From the NCBI GenBank assembly GCA_039819115.1, contig JBCBST010000172.1, positions 1 through 5,585 of the forward strand: a stretch of DNA of 5,585 nucleotides, given 5' to 3'. The stretch comes from JBCBST01 sp039819115. GTDB taxonomy: Bacteria > Bacteroidota > Rhodothermia > Balneolales > Balneolaceae. The notes beneath the pieces were generated by a model that was not told the origin of the DNA, made no database searches, and saw only the letters and a program-made list of their open reading frames with translations. This document shows positions 1 through 5,585 of this stretch, in pieces. Within the stretch, counting starts at the first letter, position 1. Each line of letters starts with the position of its first letter. The translations under genes were made by a program, and so were the position numbers.

Positions 1-666
1 ACCTGGATCATGCCTTTATTTAATACCTTTCAACCGCTGGAGGAAGGTGAATTGCGCTCCGGGATCGAAACCTATATACAATCAGTGTCCTTCCCTTTAC
101 AAGGGTTATTTGTAATGGATGGCTCTAAGCGATCGTCAAAATCGAATGCGTTTTTTACCGGATTTGGGAAAAACAAGCGTATTGCTCTGTTTGATACCCT
201 TATAAAAAATCACACCACCGAAGAACTTGTTGCCGTGCTTGCCCATGAAGTAGGGCACTATAAAAAGAAACACATCATCAAAGGAATGATAACAGGTAGC
301 ATACAGACGGGTTTTACCTTATTCCTCCTTTCTTTTTTTCTGAGTTTTGATCCACTGTTTGAAGCCTTTTTTATGGATTCTCCTTCGGTTTACAGTGGAC
401 TCATTTTCTTTGGGTTGATGTATACGCCCATTAGCATGATGCTGGGTCTAGCCGGAAACTGGACCAGCCGAAAACATGAATTTGAAGCTGACGCATACGC
501 TGCTGAAACAACCGGAAAACCGCAGGCTATGATAAGTGCGCTCAAAAAGTTATCTAAAGACAATCTGTCGAACTTAACCCCGCACCCGTTATATGTTTTT
601 CTGAACTATTCGCACCCACCCGTTTTGAAAAGAATCGAGGCCATTCAACATGCTTCCAACCCTTAG
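1..666 (+). CDS. Ste24-type M48 family membrane metallopeptidase, C-terminal part (5' truncated by window edge)
   Basis: This is the C-terminal half of a Ste24/CAAX-prenyl-protease-1-like zinc peptidase, an integral membrane enzyme. The frame is open to the left edge (three codons, T-W-I, precede the ATG at 10), and the usual family length is about 400-420 residues, so the ATG at 10 is an internal Met and roughly half the protein lies outside. Numbering from that Met: the family block FNTFQPLEEGELR at 4-16; DGSKRSSKSNAFFTGFG at 37-53; the zinc motif HEVGH at 79-83 (H79 and H83 ligands, E80 catalytic); two hydrophobic spans near 95-117 and 129-149; ExxxD at E157-D161, giving the third zinc ligand E157; and the C-terminal SHPPVLKRIEAI at 201-212. 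All catalytic residues are present. In yeast the family cleaves prenylated proteins; in bacteria, which lack typical CAAX substrates, the role is uncertain and membrane-protein quality control is plausible. No clear terminator separates it from the next gene. Confidence 0.93.
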   Translation, partial: TWIMPLFNTFQPLEEGELRSGIETYIQSVSFPLQGLFVMDGSKRSSKSNAFFTGFGKNKRIALFDTLIKNHTTEELVAVLAHEVGHYKKKHIIKGMITGSIQTGFTLFLLSFFLSFDPLFEAFFMDSPSVYSGLIFFGLMYTPISMMLGLAGNWTSRKHEFEADAYAAETTGKPQAMISALKKLSKDNLSNLTPHPLYVFLNYSHPPVLKRIEAIQHASNP

Positions 667-791
667 GAAGCAAAGAAGATACTTTGGGGTGCTTCATCAT
701 TTCCTATTAAAGCGGGTTTTCCTTACCTTTTTGCACATTTTTCGAAAGGCTTTAAGGCCTTATTAGATACTCTTCGATTTAGATACACTTC

Positions 792-2018
792 ATGGATTTA
801 TTTGATAAGCTTGCAAGCAGACCAAGCCCACTTGGCCCATTTACCTCAGAAGGCTACGGATATTACACGTTTCCGAAACTGGAGGGCCCTCTCGGACCTG
901 AGATGAAATTCAATGGCAAAGACATGGTCGTTTGGAGTATAAACGACTACCTAGGCATTGGCAGTAACGAGGAAATTAAAAAAGTGGATGCCGAAGCTGC
1001 GGCTAAGTATTCCCTCAGCGCTCCAATGGGCGCCCGGTTAATGACAGGAAACTCCGACGAGCATGAAGCACTTGAGCGTGAACTCGCTGAGTTTACCGGA
1101 AAAGAAGATGCTCAGTTGTTGAATTATGGCTACCAGGGCATAATGAGCACGATCCATGCGTTGGTTGACCGAAATGACTTTCTGATTTATGACGAATTGA
1201 GTCATGCCTGCATTGTAGACGGAAAGCAGCTTTCTATGGCCGATAAGTCGGTGTTCAAGCACAATGACATTGAAAGCTTCAAAAAACAGTTGTTCCGTGC
1301 TAAGAGCAAGCTTAAAGAGAACTCTTCCATTCTCGTTGTTACTGAGGGTGTATTCGGAATGACCGGAGATCTTGGCATCTTACCCGAAATCATTGAATTA
1401 AAAAAGGAAGTACCCTTCCGTCTTCTGGTTGATGATGCGCATGGTATCGGAACCCTTGGACATGATGGATCGGGTACAGGCACCCAACTTGGCTGCCAGG
1501 ATGGAATCGATATTTATTTCGGTACGTTCGCAAAAGCATTCGCGTTAATCGGAGCTTTTATCGCTTCTGATAATCGTGTGATCGAATTTCTGAAAGCGAA
1601 CTCAAGAAGTCAGGTATTTGCAAAATCACTGCCCATGCCTATGGTGGTTACCGCCCGTAAACGTCTTCAAATGATCAAAGATCACCCTGAGTGGAGAGAA
1701 AAGCTTTGGGATAACACCTTACAACTCCGAAACGGCTTAGTTGAAATCGGGTATACGGTGTTACCTTCAGAGAGCCCGGTCACCCCCGTATTAACTAAAG
1801 GAAGTACCGCACTTTGCCAGGATATCATGCGTAAACTTCGGGAAGAGCATGGAGTGTTTGTGAGTGGAGTGGCTTACCCAGTCGTACCCAGAGGCACCGT
1901 TCTTATACGATTGATACCAACTGCTGCTCATAATTCCATCCACATTGAAAAAACACTTGATGCTTTTGCTGCAATTAAAGATTATGTTGTAGCAGCTGCA
2001 GAAAAATTGTCGGCCTGA
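792..2018 (+). CDS. PLP-dependent alpha-oxoamine synthase (AONS/KBL/SPT superfamily), candidate lipid-base-forming acyltransferase
   Basis: A fold-type I PLP enzyme of the alpha-oxoamine synthase family, which joins an amino acid to an acyl-CoA or acyl-ACP with loss of CO2. It is cytosolic and 408 residues long, against about 380-400 for most relatives. Visible motifs: NDYLG at 51-55; PMGARLMTGN at 78-87, where AONS and SPT usually carry a G-S-G/S-R-like segment; NYGYQG at 111-116; SHAC with H138, the PLP-stacking His; EGVFGMTGD at 185-193; DDAHGIG at 214-220 (D214 to the pyridine nitrogen, H217); TFAKAF with K248 as the Schiff-base lysine; and IRLIPTAAH at 372-380, with R373 in the carboxylate-binding position. 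The start is firm: an in-frame TAG at 780-782 lies only three codons upstream of the ATG. No Shine-Dalgarno is visible. No other biotin or threonine-degradation gene is adjacent, so BioF or Kbl is not supported by context. Serine palmitoyltransferase or cysteate fatty acyltransferase is the more likely role, but the substrate cannot be read from the sequence. Confidence 0.93.
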   Translation: MDLFDKLASRPSPLGPFTSEGYGYYTFPKLEGPLGPEMKFNGKDMVVWSINDYLGIGSNEEIKKVDAEAAAKYSLSAPMGARLMTGNSDEHEALERELAEFTGKEDAQLLNYGYQGIMSTIHALVDRNDFLIYDELSHACIVDGKQLSMADKSVFKHNDIESFKKQLFRAKSKLKENSSILVVTEGVFGMTGDLGILPEIIELKKEVPFRLLVDDAHGIGTLGHDGSGTGTQLGCQDGIDIYFGTFAKAFALIGAFIASDNRVIEFLKANSRSQVFAKSLPMPMVVTARKRLQMIKDHPEWREKLWDNTLQLRNGLVEIGYTVLPSESPVTPVLTKGSTALCQDIMRKLREEHGVFVSGVAYPVVPRGTVLIRLIPTAAHNSIHIEKTLDAFAAIKDYVVAAAEKLSA

Positions 2019-2027
2019 AAAAGTTTA

Positions 2028-2043
2028 TCAACCGTAAGGTTGG
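2028..2043 (+). other. Small hairpin with GNRA-type loop after the oxoamine synthase gene
   Basis: CAACC (2029-2033) pairs with GGTTG (2038-2042) around a GTAA loop, which is GUAA, a GNRA tetraloop, in RNA. A U-G closing pair (2028/2043) can extend it to six pairs. It begins nine bases after the stop codon at 2018 and is not followed by a T run, so it is not a terminator by itself. It could stabilise the 3' end of the transcript or be chance. Confidence 0.3.
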
Positions 2044-2052
2044 GGTCATCTG

Positions 2053-2089
2053 AAAAGCCTCTTATTTCAAAAGATAAGAGGCTTTTTTT
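2053..2089. terminator. Bidirectional intrinsic terminator between convergent genes
   Basis: AAAAGCCTCTTAT at 2053-2065 is perfectly complementary to ATAAGAGGCTTTT at 2074-2086, a 13-bp stem with an eight-base loop. The plus-strand transcript ends in seven Ts (2083-2089), a classic Rho-independent terminator for the oxoamine synthase gene. On the minus strand the same stem ends in TTTTCA, a shorter U tract. It therefore probably also ends the leftward transcript, whose last stop codon (TAA at 2090-2088) shares bases with the T tract. Confidence 0.9.
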
Positions 2090-2705
2090 ATAACAATGTA
2101 CTTCCTTTACCCTCTCTCACCAGCAGTGGTTCTCCCTGCATAAGGTCAACTACGGTAGACGGAACATTACCACCAGGCCCGCCATCAATCACGATATCAA
2201 CAAGATGTTTCCAGTCTTCAAGTATTAATTCAGGGTCTGTGGTATACTCCAGAATTTCATCATCATCCTTTATGGATGTGGATACAATCGGATTACCCAG
2301 AGACGTAACAAGGGCACGCGGGATCGCATGAGCCGGCACTCGGATACCCACCTCTTTTTTTCGTTTAAACGTAGCCGGAAGGTTTCTTCCACCAGGCAGA
2401 ATAAACGTGTATGGTCCGGGCAAATTACGTTTCAACAGCTTAAACGTGGACGTATCCAGCTGAGCTACATAATCAGCAAGATGGGTAAGGTCTGAACAGA
2501 TAAAGGAAAAATGGGCCTTATCAAGTTTAACCCCTTTGATTTGGGCAAGCTTTTCGAGTGCTTTTTTGTTGGTTATATCACATCCTAAACCATATACGGT
2601 GTCTGTCGGGTAGATGATTAACCCACCTTGCTTAAGGGTGTATACGACCTGGGCAAGCTTTCGTTCATCAATGTTTGATTCGTATAACTTAATAAGATCA
2701 GCCAT
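2088..2705 (-). CDS. YrdC/Sua5-domain protein, YciO-like subfamily
   Basis: A single YrdC-fold domain protein of 205 residues. It lacks the C-terminal Sua5 domain, so its length fits YrdC/YciO. The YrdC/Sua5 family makes threonylcarbamoyl-AMP for the t6A modification of tRNA. Here the N-terminal fold signature is clear (GGLIIYPTDTVYGLGCDI, 27-44), as are LPGPYTFILPG (95-105), GIRVP (120-124), PIVSTSI (139-145) and the C-terminal STVVDL (183-188) and VREGKG (196-201). The active-site signature is altered. The canonical K-x-R-P reads K57-G-V59-K, and the canonical S-x-N reads S144-I-K146. Together with HFSFICSDLTHL (65-76) this places it nearer YciO, whose cellular role is less certain, than TsaC. 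The start is firm, because an in-frame TAA (2708-2706) immediately precedes the ATG. It is the last gene of a leftward unit, 18 bases after the phosphoesterase gene. Generic pipelines would call it L-threonylcarbamoyladenylate synthase; I would treat that as unproven. Confidence 0.88.
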   Translation of the reverse strand: MADLIKLYESNIDERKLAQVVYTLKQGGLIIYPTDTVYGLGCDITNKKALEKLAQIKGVKLDKAHFSFICSDLTHLADYVAQLDTSTFKLLKRNLPGPYTFILPGGRNLPATFKRKKEVGIRVPAHAIPRALVTSLGNPIVSTSIKDDDEILEYTTDPELILEDWKHLVDIVIDGGPGGNVPSTVVDLMQGEPLLVREGKGSTLL

Positions 2706-2723
2706 TTACGTAACACTTAAAGA

Positions 2724-3596
2724 TTAAAGACTTATTTCGGCTAGTACAGGAAGATGGTCAGACGGTGTTCGTTGATCACGAATAGTGTTCAGTACGGAGT
2801 ACGAATGGATAGTAAACCGCCCAGAGACAAAGATATAGTCCAGCCTGCGATCCAACGGAGTGTTCACATCAAATCCGTTAAACGTGCCATAGGGTCCTGT
2901 TTTCAGGGAATCAGGAATAGCCTTTGTATCAACCAGATATTCAGAAAACAAGTGGATGGGTTCTGAAGATTCTCTTGCGTTCAAATCGCCCATCAATACT
3001 ACGGGCAAAGAGGACGGGTTATTCGAATCAATCCATTCCAGGATCAGCTTTGCAGATGCCACTCTCGCCTGCTCTCCTTTATGGTCGAAATGAGTGTTTA
3101 ATACCCAAATTGACTCACCTGTCTCCTTCTCTTTTAACAACGCATAAGTACAAATGCGCTCCAAAGAAGCATCCCATCCAACCGACACCGTCTCTGGAGT
3201 TTCCGACAGCCAGAAAACCCCATTTTTTATGACCTCAAATCGCTGGGTTTTATAGAAAATCGCTGCGTACTCCCCTTGTTCCTTGCCGTCTTGTCTGCCG
3301 GAACCCAGATACGAAAAACCCGGAAGCAGACTATCCAAATAAGTAACCTGATGATGCAGGCCTTCCTGTATACCCAGGATATCAAGGTCAGCAGCAGAAA
3401 TCGTCTCGGCAAGCCATTCTTTTCGATTCATCCACGCATTAACCCCATCATTTGGATTATCATATCGGATGTTATAGGTCATGATACGCATAGAAGAATC
3501 CTGAGCAATTGCTGATGTGCTGAGACCGCATACCGTGGATATAAAAAGCACGTGTAAAAAAAGGAGGGTTCTATGTAGTAGCCGGAGAACAAACAT
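2724..3596 (-). CDS. Secreted endonuclease/exonuclease/phosphatase (EEP) family protein
   Basis: A metal-dependent phosphoesterase of the EEP (DNase I-like) superfamily, 290 residues from the chosen start and probably periplasmic. The frame is open upstream to a Met codon at 3659, but that start would overlap the GH97 gene by 44 bases and place a polar stretch before the signal peptide. From the ATG at 3596 the protein begins with a basic n-region (R5, H8, R9), a hydrophobic core (11-25) and a signal peptidase I site AIA/Q after residue 31. Family motifs in order: TYNIRYDN at 40-47 (N42), QEG with metal-binding E78, NTHFDH at 167-172, MGDLNA at 202-207 (D204, N206), RRLDYIF at 250-256 (D253), and SDHLPV at 279-284 (the catalytic D280-H281 pair). 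All expected catalytic residues are present. The start lies 19 bases after the GH97 stop, with no strong Shine-Dalgarno. The substrate is unknown: the family includes nucleases, sphingomyelinases and inositol phosphatases. Confidence 0.9.
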   Translation of the reverse strand: MFVLRLLHRTLLFLHVLFISTVCGLSTSAIAQDSSMRIMTYNIRYDNPNDGVNAWMNRKEWLAETISAADLDILGIQEGLHHQVTYLDSLLPGFSYLGSGRQDGKEQGEYAAIFYKTQRFEVIKNGVFWLSETPETVSVGWDASLERICTYALLKEKETGESIWVLNTHFDHKGEQARVASAKLILEWIDSNNPSSLPVVLMGDLNARESSEPIHLFSEYLVDTKAIPDSLKTGPYGTFNGFDVNTPLDRRLDYIFVSGRFTIHSYSVLNTIRDQRTPSDHLPVLAEISL

Positions 3597-3615
3597 TTCA
3601 TCATGCTCAGTATGA

Positions 3616-5585
3616 TCACTGCTCTGTAAAACGAACAGCCATACCCCCTCCAGGAGCAAGGTTAATACGAAGATCCATCCCGGCCGTCACGGTTTGATTA
3701 TACTTCATCATTAAATAGGGTCGGGTTTCCCAGTCTGCCCCAGCACCATCGCTATAAATATATGCCGTATAGTTCTTACCAGGCTCAAGGAAATCCATCT
3801 TTAAGTCAAAAGACCGGGCGTTTTCATTCGTAATAGCTCCCAGATACCAATCACTTGAGTTTCTGTCTTTTCTCACGGTAACAATATACTCGCCAACTTC
3901 TGCTCTTGGCACCCTGGTCTCATCCCAATCCACTGGAACATCTTTCACGAAGTCTAAAGCGACAGGATTGGCCTCAAGGTTTTTTGGCAGATCAGCCACC
4001 ATCTGCATCGGGCTGTATAACACAATATAAAGCGCTAATTCTTTCGCTATGGTAGATTGTACCCGGTTATTGTTAGGGTTTTCCGGCTTGTCGTTCAGTA
4101 ACAAATCAAATACACCAGGGGTGTAATCCATTGGACCGCCTAATAATCGTGTAAACGGCAACAGTACCGTATGTGAGGGTGGATTACCCCCATCAACAGA
4201 CCAGGCATTATACTCCTGACCCCGGGCTCCTTCACGAGTCATCATGTTTGGCCAGGTACGGCGTATACCGGTCGCTTTGATTGGCTCATGCACATCCAGC
4301 ATGATGTTTGCCTTGGCTGCCTTCTCTACGATACTGCGGTAATGGCGTACCATAAACTGTCCATGATGCCATCGTCCACCTTCAACAAAATCTCCTACAT
4401 ATCCCGTTTTAATAGCTTCTACGCCATGTTCACGATAAAAAGCAAATGCATCATCTACCTGCCGCTCATAATTTGAAATACCAGCAGAGGTTTCATGATG
4501 GCCAATTAACTTCACTCCTTTTTCCTCAGCATAGCGGGTCACTTCGACAATATCAAAATCGGGATAAGGTTCGGTAAAGCTAAATACATCGCCATTTTCA
4601 AACCAGGAACCATCCCATCCCGTGTTCCAGCCTTCTACCAACACACCATAAAAACCATGCTTTGATGTAAAATCAATCAATTCTTTGGTGTATTCCGTGG
4701 TTGCACCATGGTTTGGGCCCGATCCCCAGGTTTTGGTACCCAGGTGCATATCCCACCAGATACCTGTGTACTTAGCTGGTTTAATCCAATCTGTGTTTTC
4801 AATTCTGGATGGCTCATTCAGATTCAGGATCAGATAGTCTGTGATCAGATCACCTGCTTTTTCTGCTACCTGGATGGTTCGCCATGGAGAAACATGAGGG
4901 GCTTTGGCTCGTACTTTATCGCCATTAAGCCAGGGCACTAAATCGGCCTCAAGCTTAGTACCCCCGGTCCGGGCAAGTGTCATACTTGCATAGTCGGTTA
5001 ATGCCGCCTCGTGTATACTCAGAAACAAACCATCCTGGGTTTCCATGGTAAATGGGGTTTGAACCGTATCGATCCTGGAAACCTCCGACTTTTCATACAG
5101 ATGCTCGTACCGATTCAAAATATACGCCTTGATCCACCAGCTTTGAGGGTCGTCAGCCAGATTAAACTCGGTGAGTTCATCAAGAATTACGAACTCATCC
5201 AAATTCTCCTGCTCCGGCCATTCGTATCGAAATCCGATTCCATAATCAAACACTCTGAAGACGACGTTCATCCTCCGTCCGGTCTCTTCTTGTTCCAATT
5301 CGAGATTGAGCTCGTTGTAGTGATTCCTGATGTCCTTTACTTCACCCCAGGGTTGAGTCCAGGTTTCGTCAAACGACGATGTTGTTGATGAGTGATAAGT
5401 GAGTTTTGACGACAGATTCCCTTCTTTTAACTCTAACCCAAGACGGGATGTATCCAGGATGAGCCGTTTCTTTTTTGAAAGCGTATAAAACAGCTGCCCT
5501 TGCGTTAACGTCACTTCAACGTGTATTCCTTCATCCGGAGACGAGATTGTTTCTGTGTACGGTTGACTAAACAGGGGGGTACAAA
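3616..5585 (-). CDS. Glycoside hydrolase family 97 (SusB-like alpha-glucosidase), 5' end beyond window
   Basis: A GH97 enzyme, the family of Bacteroides SusB, which removes glucose from alpha-glucans or, in other members, galactose from alpha-galactosides; it acts in the periplasm or at the surface. The first possible start inside the window is GTG at 5514, but the frame stays open to the right edge and the added residues (QPYTETISSPDEGIHVEV) match a GH97 N-terminus, so the gene is 5' truncated. At least 655 residues are present, numbered here from the first whole codon (Cys, 5583-5581). The GH97 N-terminal beta domain spans about 12-260, with WGEVKDIRNHYNEL (79-92) and IHEAALTDY (190-198). 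The catalytic barrel spans about 265-545, with GIWWDMHLG (274-282), VEGWNTGW (E317), HHETSA (E364), KTGYVG (392-397), HEP (E433) and GARGQEYN (E457). A C-terminal beta domain follows. The spacing of E364, E433, E451 and E457 agrees with SusB E439, E508, E526 and E532 as I recall them, which favours the inverting, alpha-glucosidase-type branch. It leads a tight leftward unit. Confidence 0.93.
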   Translation of the reverse strand, partial: CTPLFSQPYTETISSPDEGIHVEVTLTQGQLFYTLSKKKRLILDTSRLGLELKEGNLSSKLTYHSSTTSSFDETWTQPWGEVKDIRNHYNELNLELEQEETGRRMNVVFRVFDYGIGFRYEWPEQENLDEFVILDELTEFNLADDPQSWWIKAYILNRYEHLYEKSEVSRIDTVQTPFTMETQDGLFLSIHEAALTDYASMTLARTGGTKLEADLVPWLNGDKVRAKAPHVSPWRTIQVAEKAGDLITDYLILNLNEPSRIENTDWIKPAKYTGIWWDMHLGTKTWGSGPNHGATTEYTKELIDFTSKHGFYGVLVEGWNTGWDGSWFENGDVFSFTEPYPDFDIVEVTRYAEEKGVKLIGHHETSAGISNYERQVDDAFAFYREHGVEAIKTGYVGDFVEGGRWHHGQFMVRHYRSIVEKAAKANIMLDVHEPIKATGIRRTWPNMMTREGARGQEYNAWSVDGGNPPSHTVLLPFTRLLGGPMDYTPGVFDLLLNDKPENPNNNRVQSTIAKELALYIVLYSPMQMVADLPKNLEANPVALDFVKDVPVDWDETRVPRAEVGEYIVTVRKDRNSSDWYLGAITNENARSFDLKMDFLEPGKNYTAYIYSDGAGADWETRPYLMMKYNQTVTAGMDLRINLAPGGGMAVRFTEQ

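Larger units (their letters stand above)
2088..5585 (-). other. Predicted transcription unit: GH97 - EEP phosphoesterase - YciO-like
   Basis: Three genes read leftward with intergenic gaps of 19 bases (3597-3615) and 18 bases (2706-2723), with no terminator-like hairpin in either gap. The unit ends at the terminator at 2053-2089. Its promoter must lie to the right of the window. Co-transcription is inferred from spacing alone. The YciO-like gene is a housekeeping-type gene and may simply be read through from the two secreted-enzyme genes. Confidence 0.6.

Noticed and set aside
667..695. Possible hairpin after the M48 gene: GAAGC (667-671) with GCTTC (691-695), and CAAAG (671-675) with CTTTG (682-686)
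   Set aside because: The two stems share a base and leave an unpaired GGGGT stretch, and no T run follows. It is too weak to call a terminator.
745..761. AAGGC TTTAAG GCCTT inverted repeat ahead of the oxoamine synthase gene
   Set aside because: Only a five-base stem. It could be an operator half-site pair or chance; nothing else supports regulation.
730..791. Bacteroidota-type promoter (TTTG ... TAnnTTTG) upstream of the ATG at 792
   Set aside because: A TTTG occurs at 730-733, but at the expected spacing the sequence reads TAAGGCCT rather than TAnnTTTG. No convincing sigma-70 pair was found either.
1038..1483. Minus-strand open frames within the oxoamine synthase gene (1262-1038 and 1483-1202)
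   Set aside because: They lie wholly antisense to a well-conserved gene, their translations are Cys/Ser/Arg-rich without recognisable motifs, and they overlap each other.
2706..2713. Palindrome TTACGTAA just upstream of the YciO-like start
   Set aside because: Eight bases, single copy, within an 18-base intergenic gap; expected by chance.
2754..3515. Plus-strand frames opposite the EEP gene (2754-2966, 2924-3232, 3276-3515) and a minus-strand frame at 3412-3227
   Set aside because: All overlap a gene with intact catalytic motifs and have no family resemblance; they are frame shadows.
792..3596. Possible sphingolipid module formed by the oxoamine synthase and the sphingomyelinase-related EEP protein
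   Set aside because: The two genes are on opposite strands in separate transcription units, and the EEP superfamily is too broad for a sphingomyelinase call.
4288..5388. Plus-strand frames opposite the GH97 gene (4288-4476, 4708-4941, 5011-5388)
   Set aside because: They are antisense to the conserved GH97 domains and their translations show no recognisable domain; treated as shadows.

Overview
The window looks like an ordinary chromosomal stretch from a member of the Bacteroidota/Rhodothermota/Balneolota assemblage. This is inferred from gene content: a GH97 (SusB-type) glycosidase, a secreted endonuclease/exonuclease/phosphatase protein beginning TYNIRYDNPNDG, a YciO-like YrdC-domain protein and an alpha-oxoamine synthase of the type found in those phyla. 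Start codons also lack clear Shine-Dalgarno sequences, which is usual there. The base composition looks balanced to slightly AT-rich. I cannot name a genus.

The layout is two converging blocks. On the plus strand, the left edge holds the C-terminal part of a Ste24-type M48 membrane metallopeptidase (1-666). After 125 bases comes a complete PLP-dependent alpha-oxoamine synthase (792-2018). On the minus strand, three genes read leftward from the right edge with gaps of only 18-19 bases: a GH97 glycoside hydrolase (truncated at the right edge, ends at 3616), a secreted EEP-family phosphoesterase (start corrected to 3596, ends at 2724) and a YciO/YrdC-domain protein (2705-2088). They look like one transcription unit. 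The two blocks meet at a strong 13-bp-stem intrinsic terminator (2053-2089) that can serve both strands and directly abuts the stop codon of the minus-strand block.

Functionally, the GH97 enzyme and the EEP protein would act in the periplasm or at the cell surface, on alpha-linked oligosaccharides and on an unknown phosphoester or nucleic acid. The YciO-like protein is cytosolic. The oxoamine synthase condenses an amino acid with an acyl thioester and may make a sphingoid-like or sulfonolipid base. The M48 protease is an integral membrane quality-control or CAAX-type protease.

No RNA genes, mobile elements, CRISPR arrays or long repeats were seen. I found no evidence of a previously undescribed system. 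The points most worth a second look are the substrate of the oxoamine synthase and the degenerate signature motifs of the YrdC-family protein.
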